Assembly (NCBI GenBank): GCA_963783195.1
Contig: CAWAMV010000004.1
Span: 1,178,001-1,242,000 of the forward strand
Reading direction: 5' to 3'
DNA: 64,000 bases
Origin: Croceibacterium_B sp963783195
GTDB taxonomy: Bacteria > Pseudomonadota > Alphaproteobacteria > Sphingomonadales > Sphingomonadaceae
Shown here piece by piece: positions 1 to 9,315 of this stretch. Made by a program: the position numbers and the translations under genes. Position 1 is the first letter of the stretch. Every line of letters starts with the position of its first letter. The notes beneath the pieces are model-generated. The model ran no database searches. It worked only from the letters and a program-made list of their open reading frames with translations, and was not told where the DNA came from.

Positions 1-1217
1 TCGTGGGGCCCGCGTTCCTGTTGCAGGCAATCATCGCCTTCCTCGTGCTCTACACCTCGTGGGGCCGGGCGGCGATCCAGGGCGCCTCGCACGGCGTCTC
101 CGCGCTGCTCGGCTACGCCAACGCCGGCACCGAGTTCCTGTTCGGCGCGAGCGAGGACAACCCGCTCTCGAACAGCTTCGCCCTGGGTGCGCTGCCGGTG
201 ATCATCTTCTTCGCGGCGCTCGTCTCGATCCTCTACTACCTCGGCATAATGCAGCTCGTCATCCGCTGGGTCGGCGGGGCGATCGGCTGGGTGACCGGGA
301 TCAGCCGGGTCGAATCGCTCGGCTCGGCGGCCAACATCTTCGTCGGCCAGTCGGAAAGCCCGCTGGTCGTGCGGCCCTATCTCGCCGCGCTGGCGCCGTC
401 GCAGATCTTTACCCTCATGGCGGTCGGCATGGCCGGCGTCGCGGGGACGATCCTGGCGGCCTACGCCGGGCTGCTGGGGGACAGCTATCTGCCGTTCCTC
501 CTCGCCGCCGCCGTCATGAGCGCGCCGGGCGGCATTCTCATGGCCAAGATCATCATGCCCGACGATGGCCCGGTGGCGGACGCCGCCCCCGTCGCGCTGC
601 CCGCCAGCCGGGTGAGCGGCGAGGGACCGGCGGTTCTCGTCGAAGGAGGCAAGCCGCATGAAGTCTCCGTCGCCGAGGCGCCAGAGCATGAAAAGGCCGC
701 CAACCTGATCGAGGCCGCCGCGCAAGGCGCGCAGACCGGCGTGAAGCTCGCCGTCGCGGTCGGCGCGATGGTGCTCGCCTTCGTCGCGCTGGTGGCGCTG
801 GCCAACGGCCTGCTCGGCGGCATCGGTGGCTGGTTCGGGTACCCGCAGCTTTCATTCCAGGGCATCCTCGGCACTGTCTTTGCGCCGGTGATGTACCTGC
901 TCGGCATCCCGTGGGGGGAGGCGCAGGTCGCGGGCGGCCTTTTCGGTACCAAGATCGTGCTCAACGAATTCGTCGCCTTCATCGACCTCGGCGGTCTCGG
1001 CCCCGATGCCCTGAGCGAGCGCAGCCGGGCGATCATCACCTTCGCGCTGTGCGGCTTCGCCAACTTTTCCTCGATCGCCATCCAGATGGCGGTCACCGGC
1101 GGCCTGGCGCCCAACCAGCGCCCCGTCATCGCCCGGCTCGGCCTGCGCGCGCTGGCAGCGGGCTCGCTCGCCAACCTCATGAGCGCCGCGCTCGCCGGGC
1201 TCTTCATCGCCAGCTAG
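1..1217 (+). CDS. nupC: NupC-type concentrative nucleoside transporter (5' end missing)
   Basis: This is an inner-membrane cation-coupled nucleoside uptake protein of the CNT/NupC family. About 404 residues are visible, and the window cuts off roughly the first 30 residues when compared with E. coli NupC. The order of segments fits the family: the FANEGTNFVFG-like stretch appears as YANAGTEFLFG, the conserved SLGSAANIFVGQSESP block follows, and the C-terminal core reads GTKIVLNEFVAF and CGFANFSSIAIQ. A hydrophilic insert lies between the two halves at about residues 190-235. The stop is followed after 10 bases by the next gene, so the two are probably co-transcribed. The family assignment is strong; the exact nucleoside range cannot be read from the sequence. 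Confidence 0.93.
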   Translation, partial: VGPAFLLQAIIAFLVLYTSWGRAAIQGASHGVSALLGYANAGTEFLFGASEDNPLSNSFALGALPVIIFFAALVSILYYLGIMQLVIRWVGGAIGWVTGISRVESLGSAANIFVGQSESPLVVRPYLAALAPSQIFTLMAVGMAGVAGTILAAYAGLLGDSYLPFLLAAAVMSAPGGILMAKIIMPDDGPVADAAPVALPASRVSGEGPAVLVEGGKPHEVSVAEAPEHEKAANLIEAAAQGAQTGVKLAVAVGAMVLAFVALVALANGLLGGIGGWFGYPQLSFQGILGTVFAPVMYLLGIPWGEAQVAGGLFGTKIVLNEFVAFIDLGGLGPDALSERSRAIITFALCGFANFSSIAIQMAVTGGLAPNQRPVIARLGLRALAAGSLANLMSAALAGLFIAS

Positions 1218-1227
1218 AGACACACCC

Positions 1228-2151
1228 ATGGACAAGATTGCCGTCGTCGACATCCAGCGCCCCTTGAGCGAACTGGCCGACGAGCTCGGCCGCAGTTTCG
1301 AGGAGTACGGCTTTGCCGTCATCCGCAACCACGGCATTCCGCAGGACCTCGTCGACAAGGTCGAGGAAATGCAGAAGGCGCTCTTCGCGCTGCCGACGGA
1401 AACCAAGCAGGGCTACCACGTCCCGGGCGGCGGCGGCGCGCGCGGTTACACCCCGTTCGGCAAGGAAATAGCCAAGGACGCACAGGTCTTCGACCTCAAG
1501 GAATTCTGGCACATCGGCCGCAGCCTGCCGGAGGGGCACGAGCTGGCCGGCACGATGGCGCCCAACGTCTGGCCGACCGAACTGCCCGAGTTCAAGCAGA
1601 CGATGGAGGCCGTTTACAACGCCTTCGAGGCAGCCGGCGACCGCGTGCTGCGGGCCATCGCCATCCACCTCGACCTGCCGGAAGACTACTTCGTCGCCAC
1701 GGTGAAGGACGGTAACTCGGTGATGCGCCTGCTACATTATCCGCCGCTGCCCGAAAACGCCCCGGAAGGCGCGATCCGCGCCGCCGCGCACGGTGACATC
1801 AACACCATCACCCTGCTCATGGGCGCTGAGGAAGCCGGCCTCGAGCTGCTCACCCGAAAGGGCGAGTGGAAGGCCGTCGACGTGCCCGAAGGCGCGCTGG
1901 TCATCAACGTGGGCGACATGCTCGAGCGGCTGACCAACGGGCGCTTGCCCTCGACCAAGCACCGCGTGGTCAATCCCAGCGGCGAGGCCGCGCGCCGATC
2001 GCGCTATTCGATGCCGTTCTTCCTTCACTTCCGGCCTGATTTCCTGATCGAGCCGCTGGAGAGCTGCATCGCCGGGAACGACTCGCCCCCGCCGCCGATC
2101 ACGGCGCACGACTTCCTGCAGCAACGCCTGCGCGAGATCGGTCTGGCCTGA
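1228..2151 (+). CDS. Fe(II)/2-oxoglutarate-dependent oxygenase, isopenicillin N synthase family
   Basis: A 307-residue soluble oxygenase. The N-terminal DIOX_N-like domain contains FEEYGFAVIRNHGIP, and the jelly-roll core carries the iron triad His188, Asp190 (AAHGDINTITLL) and His245 (STKHRV). The 2-oxoglutarate-binding RxS is Arg259-Tyr-Ser261. Length and motif spacing are normal for the plant-DIOX/IPNS-like group. The start ATG lies 10 bases after the nupC stop, which suggests one operon. The substrate is unknown. Next to a nucleoside carrier and near a 5'-nucleotidase, a role in purine or pyrimidine oxidation is possible but is only inferred from position. Confidence 0.9.
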   Translation: MDKIAVVDIQRPLSELADELGRSFEEYGFAVIRNHGIPQDLVDKVEEMQKALFALPTETKQGYHVPGGGGARGYTPFGKEIAKDAQVFDLKEFWHIGRSLPEGHELAGTMAPNVWPTELPEFKQTMEAVYNAFEAAGDRVLRAIAIHLDLPEDYFVATVKDGNSVMRLLHYPPLPENAPEGAIRAAAHGDINTITLLMGAEEAGLELLTRKGEWKAVDVPEGALVINVGDMLERLTNGRLPSTKHRVVNPSGEAARRSRYSMPFFLHFRPDFLIEPLESCIAGNDSPPPPITAHDFLQQRLREIGLA

Positions 2152-2364
2152 ACGCCAGGGAATCGCTTTTCGAGGGCATTGTTGCGTTGCAGCAACAGTT
2201 TTAAGCGACTGATTTGGCTAAGAATGTCAGCGCAAACAGGCAGAGGGCCGAAAGGTTCCCCTGTTGTCACCAAGTTGTCATCCAATTGCACTTGTAACGA
2301 CATCAACCGTGGCTAACCGCCCGGTCTGTCCCTCTCTCCAGTCAAACCATCGGGGTCTCGACAC

Positions 2365-5300
2365 ATGAAGATGAAGTACCTGCTGGCCGCCAGCCTGGCG
2401 TCCCTCACCACCGCCATTGCCCTGCCCGAAGCGGCCCAGGCGCAGCAGATCACGACCGGCATCAGCGGAACCGTGGCCGACGAAAACGGCAACCCGCTGA
2501 CGGGTGCGACCGTGATGGTGACCGACACGCGCACCGGCGTGACGCGTACGATCACGACCAATTCGAGCGGCAATTTCTCGGCTACCAACCTCGTCACCGG
2601 CGGTCCCTACACCATCACCGCCAATGCCGAGGGCTTCGAAGCCCAGACGATCAACGACGTCATCACGACACTGCAGGGCAACACCAGCCTGACCTTCTCG
2701 CTGTCGTCGGGTGTCGGCGAGATCGTCGTCACCGGCGCGCGGGTGCAGCTTGCCCAGCTCGCCATCGGCCCGGGCAGCAGCTTCGGCACCGATGTGATCG
2801 AGACCGCGCCGACCTTCAACCGCGACGTGCGCGACGTGATCCGCATCGACCCGCGCGTCAGCCTCGACCGCGATGACGGTGGCTCGGGCCAGGACCGCAT
2901 CTCCTGCCTCGGCGGCAACGACCGCGGCAACGCCTTCACCGTCGACGGCGTCAGCCAGGGTGACATCTTCGGCCTGAACGACACCGGCTTCAGCTCGCGC
3001 AGCTCGACCCCGATTCCCTACGACGCCGTGCGCGAGACCCAGGTCCAGTTCGCCCCGTTCGATGTCGACTACGGCCAGTTCACCGGCTGCGCGATCAACG
3101 TCGTGACCAAGTCGGGCACCAACGACTACCACTTCGGCGGCTTCTTCGAATACACCGACGACGGGATGCGCGGTAACACCGTCGAAGGCATTACCGTTGC
3201 CCCGGTGCAGCCGGACAAGCGCTGGGGCGCCCACCTCGGCGGCCCGGTGATCAAGGACACGCTCTGGCTGTTCGGTGCCTACGAGCACCAGGAAAGCGGC
3301 CTGTCGCAGGACGAGGGTCCGGCCGGTTCGAACCCCAGGTTCCCGATCGAGATCGGTGCCGTCACCCAGGCCCAGTTCGACGCCATCTCCTCGGTGCTGA
3401 GCTCGGTCTACGGCGTCGAGACCGGCGCGAATGCGCGCAGCCGCGACTACACCAACGACCGCTACTTCGTGCGCGGCGACTGGCAGATCACCGATCGTCA
3501 CCGGCTCGAGGCGACCTACCAGCGGCTCGAGGAAGCGACCGTCAAGCCTGACGACCAGGCCTCGACCGGTTCGTTCGGCGGCACCGTGGTCGGCGTCAAC
3601 ACCTTCTTCAACAGCGGCACCAAGTCCGATTACTACTCGGGTCGTCTGTACTCGCAGTGGACCGACGCGTTCTCGACCGAGCTGCGTTACTCGCACTCGT
3701 TCGTGCAGGACCGCCAGGACCCGATCGGCGGCGGCGAAGCACAGAGCGCCAATCCGATTCCGCGCATCGTCGTCGGCATCGACAACGGCGCTGCTGCCGG
3801 CCCGAACCGCTACGGCGCGGTCGAAGCCGGTCCGGGCTATTCGCGGTCGGCCAACGACCTGCGCACCAAGCTCGACCAGTATCGCGCGGTCGCCACCTAC
3901 GAAGCGGGCGATCACAAGTTCAAGGTCGGCGGCGAGCTGAACAAGGTCTCGATCTTCAACCTGTTCGTGCAGAACGCCACCGGCACGCTGATCTTCCGCA
4001 ACCTGGCCGATCTCCAGGCCGGCCTGCTCAGCCCCGGCACGGGCAACTTCGACACCTTCAACTCGCCGCGCAACGTGGCGACGGGCTCGGTCGAAGGCGC
4101 TTTCGGCAACTTCTCCGCAACGGGCGACGTCAACGATGCCGGAGCCAGCTTCAAGCGCGAGATCTATTCGGTGTTCGGGCAGGACGAGTGGCAGGCGACC
4201 GACAAGCTCGGCATCACCGCCGGCCTGCGTGTCGACTGGTACAAGGGCGGCGCTCCGAGCCTGAACCCGGCTTTCCAGACGCGGTACGGCTTCGGCAACG
4301 ATGTCGGATTCGATGCGCTCGATCCGATCTGGATGCCGCGCCTCGGTTTCACTTACGACATCGACGATGGCGGTATCCTGAGCCGTTCGCAGCTGCGCGG
4401 CGGCGTCGGCATCTTCTCGGGCGGCGACCCGGTGGTGTGGATCAGCAACGCCTTCTCCAACGACGGCCGCGGCTATGCGACCGGCACGACCCAGGACGCG
4501 GCCTGCGGCCTCGCCCCGGGCCAGCAGCTCAGCGTGCTGAGCGGCGGCAAGTTCACCGGCGTTCCGAGCTGCTTCCAGCAGGCGGCCTCGGCTTCGGCCG
4601 CGCGCGGCCTGGGCGACACCCAGTCGATCAGCCCGAACATCAAGATGCCGTCGGTGGTGCGTGCCAACTTCGGCTTCGCGTCGGACGTCGACTTCACCCC
4701 GGGCGGCTTCTTCAGCGGCTGGCACGTAAATCTCGATTACATCTACAGCCACTACAAGAACCCGTTCACCGTGGTCGACCTTTCGCAGACCCCGGACATC
4801 CGCAAGGGCCTGAACGGCTACACCATCGACGGTCGCCCGATCTACGCGGCGATCGACCCGACGGTGAACGGCTGCGGCGCGACGCTGGCGGGTCTCGACC
4901 CTGCTCCGATCTGGAAGAACGTCTCGGCTGCCTGCTTCAACACCGGCCGCGACGACGAGATCCAGCTGACGAACGCAGCAAGTTTCGACAGCCACATCTT
5001 CTCGGCGCTGCTGTCGAAGAACTTCAACGGCGGCCTGTTCACGCAGGGTGGCCGGGTCTACATGAGCCTCGGCTATGCCTACACCGACGCGCATGACCGG
5101 CGCAGCATGTACAACTCGACCGCGACTTCGAACTACGACTACGTCGCGGCCTACGATCGGCAGAACCCGGCGGAAACGCGCGGTTTCTATTCGAGCAAGC
5201 ACAACATCACGTTCAGCACGAGCATCGGCGAGCAGTTCTTCGGTGACAACGACACGCGCCTGAACATGACCTTCGTTGCGCGCTCGGGCCGCCCGTACAG

Positions 5301-5856
5301 CCTGACCTTCGCCAGTGGCGGGCAGTTCAACGACAGCGCCTCGGGTAACGACAACGCCCTGCTGTACATCCCGACCGGGCCGAACGATCCGAACGTCTCG
5401 CCCTTGTCGACCGTCTCGACGCAGGACCTGCAGTCGCTCGTCGCCTTCGCCGGCGGTCTCGATTGCGCCAGGAAGTTCGTCGGCAAGACGATCGAGCGCA
5501 ACACCTGCTCGAACGACTGGTACTACGACATGGACCTCTCGTTCTCGCAGGAGATCCCCGGTCCGGGCAGCCTGTTCGGCATCCGCGAAGACAAGCTCAA
5601 GCTCTACGCGACGATGGACAACTTCCTGAACTTCCTCGACGACGGGTGGAACGTCCAGCATCGCCGCAACTTCGCCGGCCTGCAGGACATCGCCGCCGTC
5701 AGCGGGGTCGACGCCCAGGGCCGTTACATCTTCACCAACGCCGACGGCGTCATCGCGGACCCGGTCACCGGTCTGCGTCCGTTCGACACCGACAACCAGA
5801 TCAACTTCTCGAGCTCGGTCTGGCGGCTCAAGGTCGGCATCAGTTACGATTTCTGA
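2365..5856 (+). CDS. TonB-dependent receptor with N-terminal carboxypeptidase-regulatory-like domain (Oar-like)
   Basis: A 1163-residue outer-membrane receptor. It has a signal peptide (MKMKYLLAASLASL through AQAQ, about residues 1-28). This is followed by a carboxypeptidase-regulatory-like beta-sandwich (GISGTVADENGNPLTGATV, about residues 30-110), a plug domain containing a DGVSQGDIFGLNDTG segment, and a long beta-barrel ending in KVGISYDF with terminal Phe. This Oar-like architecture is frequent in sphingomonads. It is monocistronic or heads a unit with the 5'-nucleotidase, but a strong hairpin terminator separates them. The substrate is not evident; the 213-base leader upstream shows no recognised element. 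Confidence 0.93.
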   Translation: MKMKYLLAASLASLTTAIALPEAAQAQQITTGISGTVADENGNPLTGATVMVTDTRTGVTRTITTNSSGNFSATNLVTGGPYTITANAEGFEAQTINDVITTLQGNTSLTFSLSSGVGEIVVTGARVQLAQLAIGPGSSFGTDVIETAPTFNRDVRDVIRIDPRVSLDRDDGGSGQDRISCLGGNDRGNAFTVDGVSQGDIFGLNDTGFSSRSSTPIPYDAVRETQVQFAPFDVDYGQFTGCAINVVTKSGTNDYHFGGFFEYTDDGMRGNTVEGITVAPVQPDKRWGAHLGGPVIKDTLWLFGAYEHQESGLSQDEGPAGSNPRFPIEIGAVTQAQFDAISSVLSSVYGVETGANARSRDYTNDRYFVRGDWQITDRHRLEATYQRLEEATVKPDDQASTGSFGGTVVGVNTFFNSGTKSDYYSGRLYSQWTDAFSTELRYSHSFVQDRQDPIGGGEAQSANPIPRIVVGIDNGAAAGPNRYGAVEAGPGYSRSANDLRTKLDQYRAVATYEAGDHKFKVGGELNKVSIFNLFVQNATGTLIFRNLADLQAGLLSPGTGNFDTFNSPRNVATGSVEGAFGNFSATGDVNDAGASFKREIYSVFGQDEWQATDKLGITAGLRVDWYKGGAPSLNPAFQTRYGFGNDVGFDALDPIWMPRLGFTYDIDDGGILSRSQLRGGVGIFSGGDPVVWISNAFSNDGRGYATGTTQDAACGLAPGQQLSVLSGGKFTGVPSCFQQAASASAARGLGDTQSISPNIKMPSVVRANFGFASDVDFTPGGFFSGWHVNLDYIYSHYKNPFTVVDLSQTPDIRKGLNGYTIDGRPIYAAIDPTVNGCGATLAGLDPAPIWKNVSAACFNTGRDDEIQLTNAASFDSHIFSALLSKNFNGGLFTQGGRVYMSLGYAYTDAHDRRSMYNSTATSNYDYVAAYDRQNPAETRGFYSSKHNITFSTSIGEQFFGDNDTRLNMTFVARSGRPYSLTFASGGQFNDSASGNDNALLYIPTGPNDPNVSPLSTVSTQDLQSLVAFAGGLDCARKFVGKTIERNTCSNDWYYDMDLSFSQEIPGPGSLFGIREDKLKLYATMDNFLNFLDDGWNVQHRRNFAGLQDIAAVSGVDAQGRYIFTNADGVIADPVTGLRPFDTDNQINFSSSVWRLKVGISYDF

Positions 5857-5882
5857 TCCGACGGGAGGCTTGAAGTAACAGG

Positions 5883-5930
5883 ACGGGGGGATAGCGGTTC
5901 CACGAGGGGCTGCTATCCCCCCGTTTCCTT
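5883..5930 (+). terminator. Rho-independent terminator after the TonB receptor
   Basis: A perfect 13-bp stem is formed by 5883-5895 and 5912-5924, with a 16-base loop, followed by TTTCCTTT. It lies 27 bases after the receptor stop and just before the ribosome site of the 5'-nucleotidase gene. Confidence 0.85.
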
Positions 5931-5945
5931 TGTGGAGTGACGACG

Positions 5946-7652
5946 ATGTTCGAGCGCATGGGCCTGAAATTCGCAGCATCGCTGGGCACCGCGCTGGCGC
6001 TGGCCGGTTGCGCCACGGTGCCTGCCGCCCCGGCGCCGCAGGAAGTCCAGATCCTCGCGATCAACGACTTTCACGGCAACCTCGAGCCCGCGAGCGGACC
6101 GGTCGAGTACACCGACGGCTCGGGCGCGGTGCAGTCGATCCAGCTGGGCGGAGCGGCGCGGCTCGGTGCCGAGTTGTCGCGGCTGCGCCAGGGCGAGGCC
6201 AACAGCGTCACGGTGGCGGCGGGCGACTTGCTCGGCGCGAGCCCGCTCGCCTCGGCCTACTACCTCGACGAGCCGACCGTCATGGCGCTCAACCGGGTTG
6301 GGCTGGAGGTCGCCTCGGTCGGTAACCACGAATTCGACAAGGGGGTCACCGAGCTGCAGCGGATGCAGGTGGGCGGCTGCAACGGCGGCAAGCTGGTCGG
6401 CCTGCGCAAGCCGTGTGGCCTCGACAATCCGTTCGAAGGCGCGCGCTTCACCTACCTCGCCGCGAACGTGGTCGACCAAGCAGGCAAACCGCTGTTCCCG
6501 GCCTCGACCCTGCGCAAGTTCGGCAAGATTACGGTGGGCTTCATCGGCATGACGCTGAAGGAGACCAAGACGCTCGTCTCGCCCGGCGGAACCACCGGCT
6601 ATGATTTCCTCGACGAGGCCGAAACCGCCAATGCGGAAGCCGCACGCCTGCGCGCCGCGGGGGCGGACGCGGTGGTCGTGCTGCTGCACCAGGGCTTCGA
6701 CGAGGCGCCACCCTATTCGGTCAGCGGCTGTCCCTCCGCCGACGGCGCGCTGGCTCCGGTACTCGCCAGGCTCGATCCCGCGATCCGCCTCGTGATCTCG
6801 GGCCACACCCACTACGCGTATGTCTGCCAGGTCCGGGCAAGCGACGGGTCGGAGCGGCTGATCACCAGCGCCGGCAAGTACGGTTACTTCGTGACCGACA
6901 TCCGGCTCGAGATCGACCCGGCGAACGACAAGGTCACCGGCTTTGCCGCCGCCAACCGCCCCGTCACCGCGACGGCGGGGGAGCAGGCGGACGTCGCCGC
7001 GCTGGTCGACCGCTACGTCACGGCCGTGGCTCCCGAGGCGGCCAAGGTCGTGGGGACAATCTCCGGCACGCTGACCGAAACGGGCCTGCCGTTCCCCTCG
7101 CTCGGCTACGTCGTTGCCGACGCGCAATATGCCGCGACCCGCGCAGCCGACAAGGGCGGGGCCGATTTCGCGCTGGTCAACAAGGGCGGCGTTCGAACCG
7201 AGTTCGCCCCCGCTGCCGACGGGTCGGTCACCTACGGGCAGATCTTCGCCCTGCAGCCGTTCGGCAACACGCTCAGCGTGGTGGAGATGACGGGGGCCGA
7301 ACTGCTCGCCGCGATCGAGGACGTGTTCGGCCGGGCTGACAATGACGACGCCAGGCGCCGTGCACTGCTGATCCCGTCCGCGAACGTTGGCTACAGCTTC
7401 GATTGGTCACGCCCGCCGGGCCAGCGGATCGTCTCCTTCACGCTGAACGGGAAGCCGCTCGACCCGGGACGCACCTATCATGTCGCGCTCAACAACTTTC
7501 TCGCCAGCGGGGGCGACAAGTACGACCTGTTCGCCAGGGCGAAACCGGTCGGCGACGGGGGCGGCGACCTCGATGCGCTGGAGGCATGGCTGGCCGCGGG
7601 CGTGGAAGCTCCGACCGAGGCGCGCGTCAGGGACGCCACGCCCCGGCCCTGA
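5946..7652 (+). CDS. Secreted 5'-nucleotidase / bifunctional metallophosphatase lipoprotein
   Basis: A predicted periplasmic or surface lipoprotein that hydrolyses nucleotides to nucleosides and phosphate. The N-terminus has a lipobox (ALAGCATVP). The calcineurin-like metallophosphatase domain shows LAINDFHGNLEP, SVGNHEFDKG and ISGHTHYAY. The C-terminal 5'-nucleotidase domain shows FALVNKGGVRTEF and FLASGGDKYDLF. The ATG at 5946 is chosen over the upstream GTG at 5937 because GGAG at 5934-5937 is well spaced only for the ATG, giving 568 residues. With a NupC-type carrier 5 kb away, it fits scavenging of external nucleotides. Its 3' end nearly touches the convergent membrane-protein gene. Confidence 0.92.
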   Translation: MFERMGLKFAASLGTALALAGCATVPAAPAPQEVQILAINDFHGNLEPASGPVEYTDGSGAVQSIQLGGAARLGAELSRLRQGEANSVTVAAGDLLGASPLASAYYLDEPTVMALNRVGLEVASVGNHEFDKGVTELQRMQVGGCNGGKLVGLRKPCGLDNPFEGARFTYLAANVVDQAGKPLFPASTLRKFGKITVGFIGMTLKETKTLVSPGGTTGYDFLDEAETANAEAARLRAAGADAVVVLLHQGFDEAPPYSVSGCPSADGALAPVLARLDPAIRLVISGHTHYAYVCQVRASDGSERLITSAGKYGYFVTDIRLEIDPANDKVTGFAAANRPVTATAGEQADVAALVDRYVTAVAPEAAKVVGTISGTLTETGLPFPSLGYVVADAQYAATRAADKGGADFALVNKGGVRTEFAPAADGSVTYGQIFALQPFGNTLSVVEMTGAELLAAIEDVFGRADNDDARRRALLIPSANVGYSFDWSRPPGQRIVSFTLNGKPLDPGRTYHVALNNFLASGGDKYDLFARAKPVGDGGGDLDALEAWLAAGVEAPTEARVRDATPRP

Positions 7653-7655
7653 GCG

Positions 7656-8165
7656 TCAGGAGTAGTAGACCCCCAGCGTGAAACCCACGATCCGGCCGCA
7701 CAGCGGGATCACCAGCCACAGTGCCAGCGATACGAGTCCCGAGATCTTCGCGGCCGTCGGCACCCGGCCGCCGGGCTGGCCCCAGGTCTCCATGCCGTCC
7801 GCCACCACGCGGTGGAAGATCACCATGTTGACTGCGGCGAGGAGCATCAGCCCCATCTTCCACAGGAAGAACGGGTTCGCCATGTAGGTCGCCGCCTTGC
7901 TGACCCACATGAGCATTCCGGTCACGAGCGCCACGGCAAAGGCGGTCCAGGTGACCGGCACCGTGTCGCGTTCCATCGCGGACACCGACTTGCCGGTAGA
8001 GGCGATGCCGAGCAACCGCAGGTCCATCGCGGCGATCACGCCGATCACGGTCACAAGCGCTATCACGTGGATCGTCTCGATGATCGGGAAGGCCCATTCA
8101 GCCGAGGCGATACCTGCCCCGAGCGAGGAATTCTGGACGTTTTCCCACATGGTCGGATTGGTCAT
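7656..8165 (-). CDS. DUF6644-like four- to five-helix membrane protein (second of a pair)
   Basis: A small integral membrane protein of about 169 residues. It belongs to what I recognise as the DUF6644 type and has no known function. Predicted helices start with a segment containing ETIHVIALVTVIGVIAAMDL, and a second conserved histidine follows in NMVIFHRVVADGMETWG. The ATG at 8165 (MTNPTMWENV) is preferred to the ATG at 8171 because GGGGAG lies 7 bases before it but only 1 base before the other. It follows the paralogous gene at 8179-8715 by 13 bases. Histidines inside helices suggest heme or metal binding, as in b561-like or CopD-like folds; this is inference. Confidence 0.75.
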   Translation of the reverse strand: MTNPTMWENVQNSSLGAGIASAEWAFPIIETIHVIALVTVIGVIAAMDLRLLGIASTGKSVSAMERDTVPVTWTAFAVALVTGMLMWVSKAATYMANPFFLWKMGLMLLAAVNMVIFHRVVADGMETWGQPGGRVPTAAKISGLVSLALWLVIPLCGRIVGFTLGVYYS

Positions 8166-8178
8166 TTGCATTCTCCCC

Positions 8179-8715
8179 TCAGACCGGTGCGTAGGCGATG
8201 AAGCGGCCGCCGGTGATGACAGCGCACCACAGCAGGGTGACGAGTACCGCGCCGGTCGCGATGGCGCCGTGCCCCTCGGCCGTCGCCTCCCAGCCGTCCA
8301 TTCGGGCGCGCACTGCCCGCTGAAAGCCGAGGCTGACGACGATGGCGACTGCGAGCGCGCCCATCTTCAGCCAGAATACCGAGTTGACCATGTTGCGGAC
8401 CGGTTCGCTGATCAGCAGGATCGCCCCGGTGGCGACGAGCGCCAGGGCAGCCCACCAGCTCCACGGCACGAACCGGCGATAGGCTGCCGCGAGCGACTGG
8501 TCCCTGCCGGTCACGCCCCAGATGCGCAGGTTGAGCATCAGCACCGAACTGAACAGCACGGCGATGGCGATGATGTGCAGCGTCTGGAAGCCCGGAATTG
8601 CCAGGAAGTGGCTCTGCAGCCAGATGGCGAGCGGCCAGTCGGTCACCCACAGCGAAAATTCGACCAGCTGCGTCCCGCGCAGCAATTCGGTCAGGTGAAA
8701 CAACCAATCCCCCAC
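8179..8715 (-). CDS. DUF6644-like membrane protein (first of a pair)
   Basis: A 178-residue paralogue of the neighbouring gene, with the same layout: QTLHIIAIAVLFSSVLMLNL matches the His-containing second helix of its partner, and VFWLKMGALAVAIVVSLGF matches FFLWKMGLMLLAAVNMVIF. The open frame extends upstream to 8874, but the GTG at 8715 (GDWLFHLTELL) is the better start because GGGGA lies 5 bases before it and the upstream extension is Arg/Pro-rich and unlike a membrane protein. It is transcribed divergently from ligAB. Function unknown; the tandem pair probably forms one complex. Confidence 0.72.
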   Translation of the reverse strand: MGDWLFHLTELLRGTQLVEFSLWVTDWPLAIWLQSHFLAIPGFQTLHIIAIAVLFSSVLMLNLRIWGVTGRDQSLAAAYRRFVPWSWWAALALVATGAILLISEPVRNMVNSVFWLKMGALAVAIVVSLGFQRAVRARMDGWEATAEGHGAIATGAVLVTLLWCAVITGGRFIAYAPV

Positions 8716-8799
8716 GACGATCCCCTTTTTCCCATCCGGCGGCGAACGGCGTGGGCGCCGCGCCTGCCAATGGCGCAGAGGTGCGCCGATTGCGGTTCG

Positions 8800-8819
8800 T
8801 TGACTTTGACCGAAGTCAA
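8800..8819. promoter_or_regulatory. Candidate operator between ligA and the DUF6644-like pair
   Basis: A perfect inverted repeat TTGACTT-N6-AAGTCAA lies midway in the 195-base divergent intergenic region. Its symmetry and position suit a regulator controlling one or both sides. No regulator gene adjoins it, so the binding protein is unknown. The spacing (N6 between 7-bp arms) does not match the FNR box. Confidence 0.5.
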
Positions 8820-8910
8820 TCGGCGGACCGGAGCGGCGATTTGATACAGGACAATGCGGCAGGCACCCGGCCAACTCATTCTTGCAGGGTCAGAAAACCG
8901 GAGACGCGAG

Positions 8911-9315
8911 ATGCTGTCATCTTCCCAGACCACCGCCACCGGCAAGCGCTTCATCCCGGGCACCCCGGTGTTCGATGGCGACAGCGCCCAGGCCGGCTAC
9001 GCGCTCAACGCGATGTGCTATTCGTTCAACAGCCAGGCCAACCGCGATGCGTTCCTTGCCGACGAAGAGGGCACCATGGCCCGCTTCGGGCTGACTGAGC
9101 CGCAGAAGGACGCTGTGCGCCGGCGCGACGTGCTTGGAATGGTCAAGGCCGGCGGCAATGTCTACTACCTCGCCAAGCTGGCGGGCATCTTCGGACTCAA
9201 CGTGCAGGACCTCGGTTCGCTGCAGACCGGCGTGCCGCTCGACGATTTCAAGGCCACGCTGCTGAGCCACGCGGTGACCGAACGGCGGGTCGCCGGGCAG
9301 GAGGTCGCGGCATGA
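8911..9315 (+). CDS. ligA: Protocatechuate 4,5-dioxygenase, alpha subunit
   Basis: Small subunit (134 residues; SYK-6 LigA is about 139) of an extradiol dioxygenase that cleaves protocatechuate to 4-carboxy-2-hydroxymuconate semialdehyde. It is all-helical and shows the LigA-type core FNSQANRDAFLADEEGTMARFGLTEPQKDAV and GMVKAGGNVYYLAKLAGIFG (given in two parts). The ATG at 8911 with GGAG 7 bases upstream is chosen; the open frame extends to 8854 without a better site. Its stop overlaps the beta-subunit start by 4 bases, implying translational coupling and subunit stoichiometry control. A paralogue acting on a related catechol is the main alternative. Confidence 0.88.
   Translation: MLSSSQTTATGKRFIPGTPVFDGDSAQAGYALNAMCYSFNSQANRDAFLADEEGTMARFGLTEPQKDAVRRRDVLGMVKAGGNVYYLAKLAGIFGLNVQDLGSLQTGVPLDDFKATLLSHAVTERRVAGQEVAA

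Noticed and set aside
2278..5979. A 1233-residue open frame on the minus strand opposite the TonB receptor
   Set aside because: It is the antisense of a high-GC gene, rich in Arg, Val and Ala without any domain; the plus-strand product has a signal peptide, plug and barrel.
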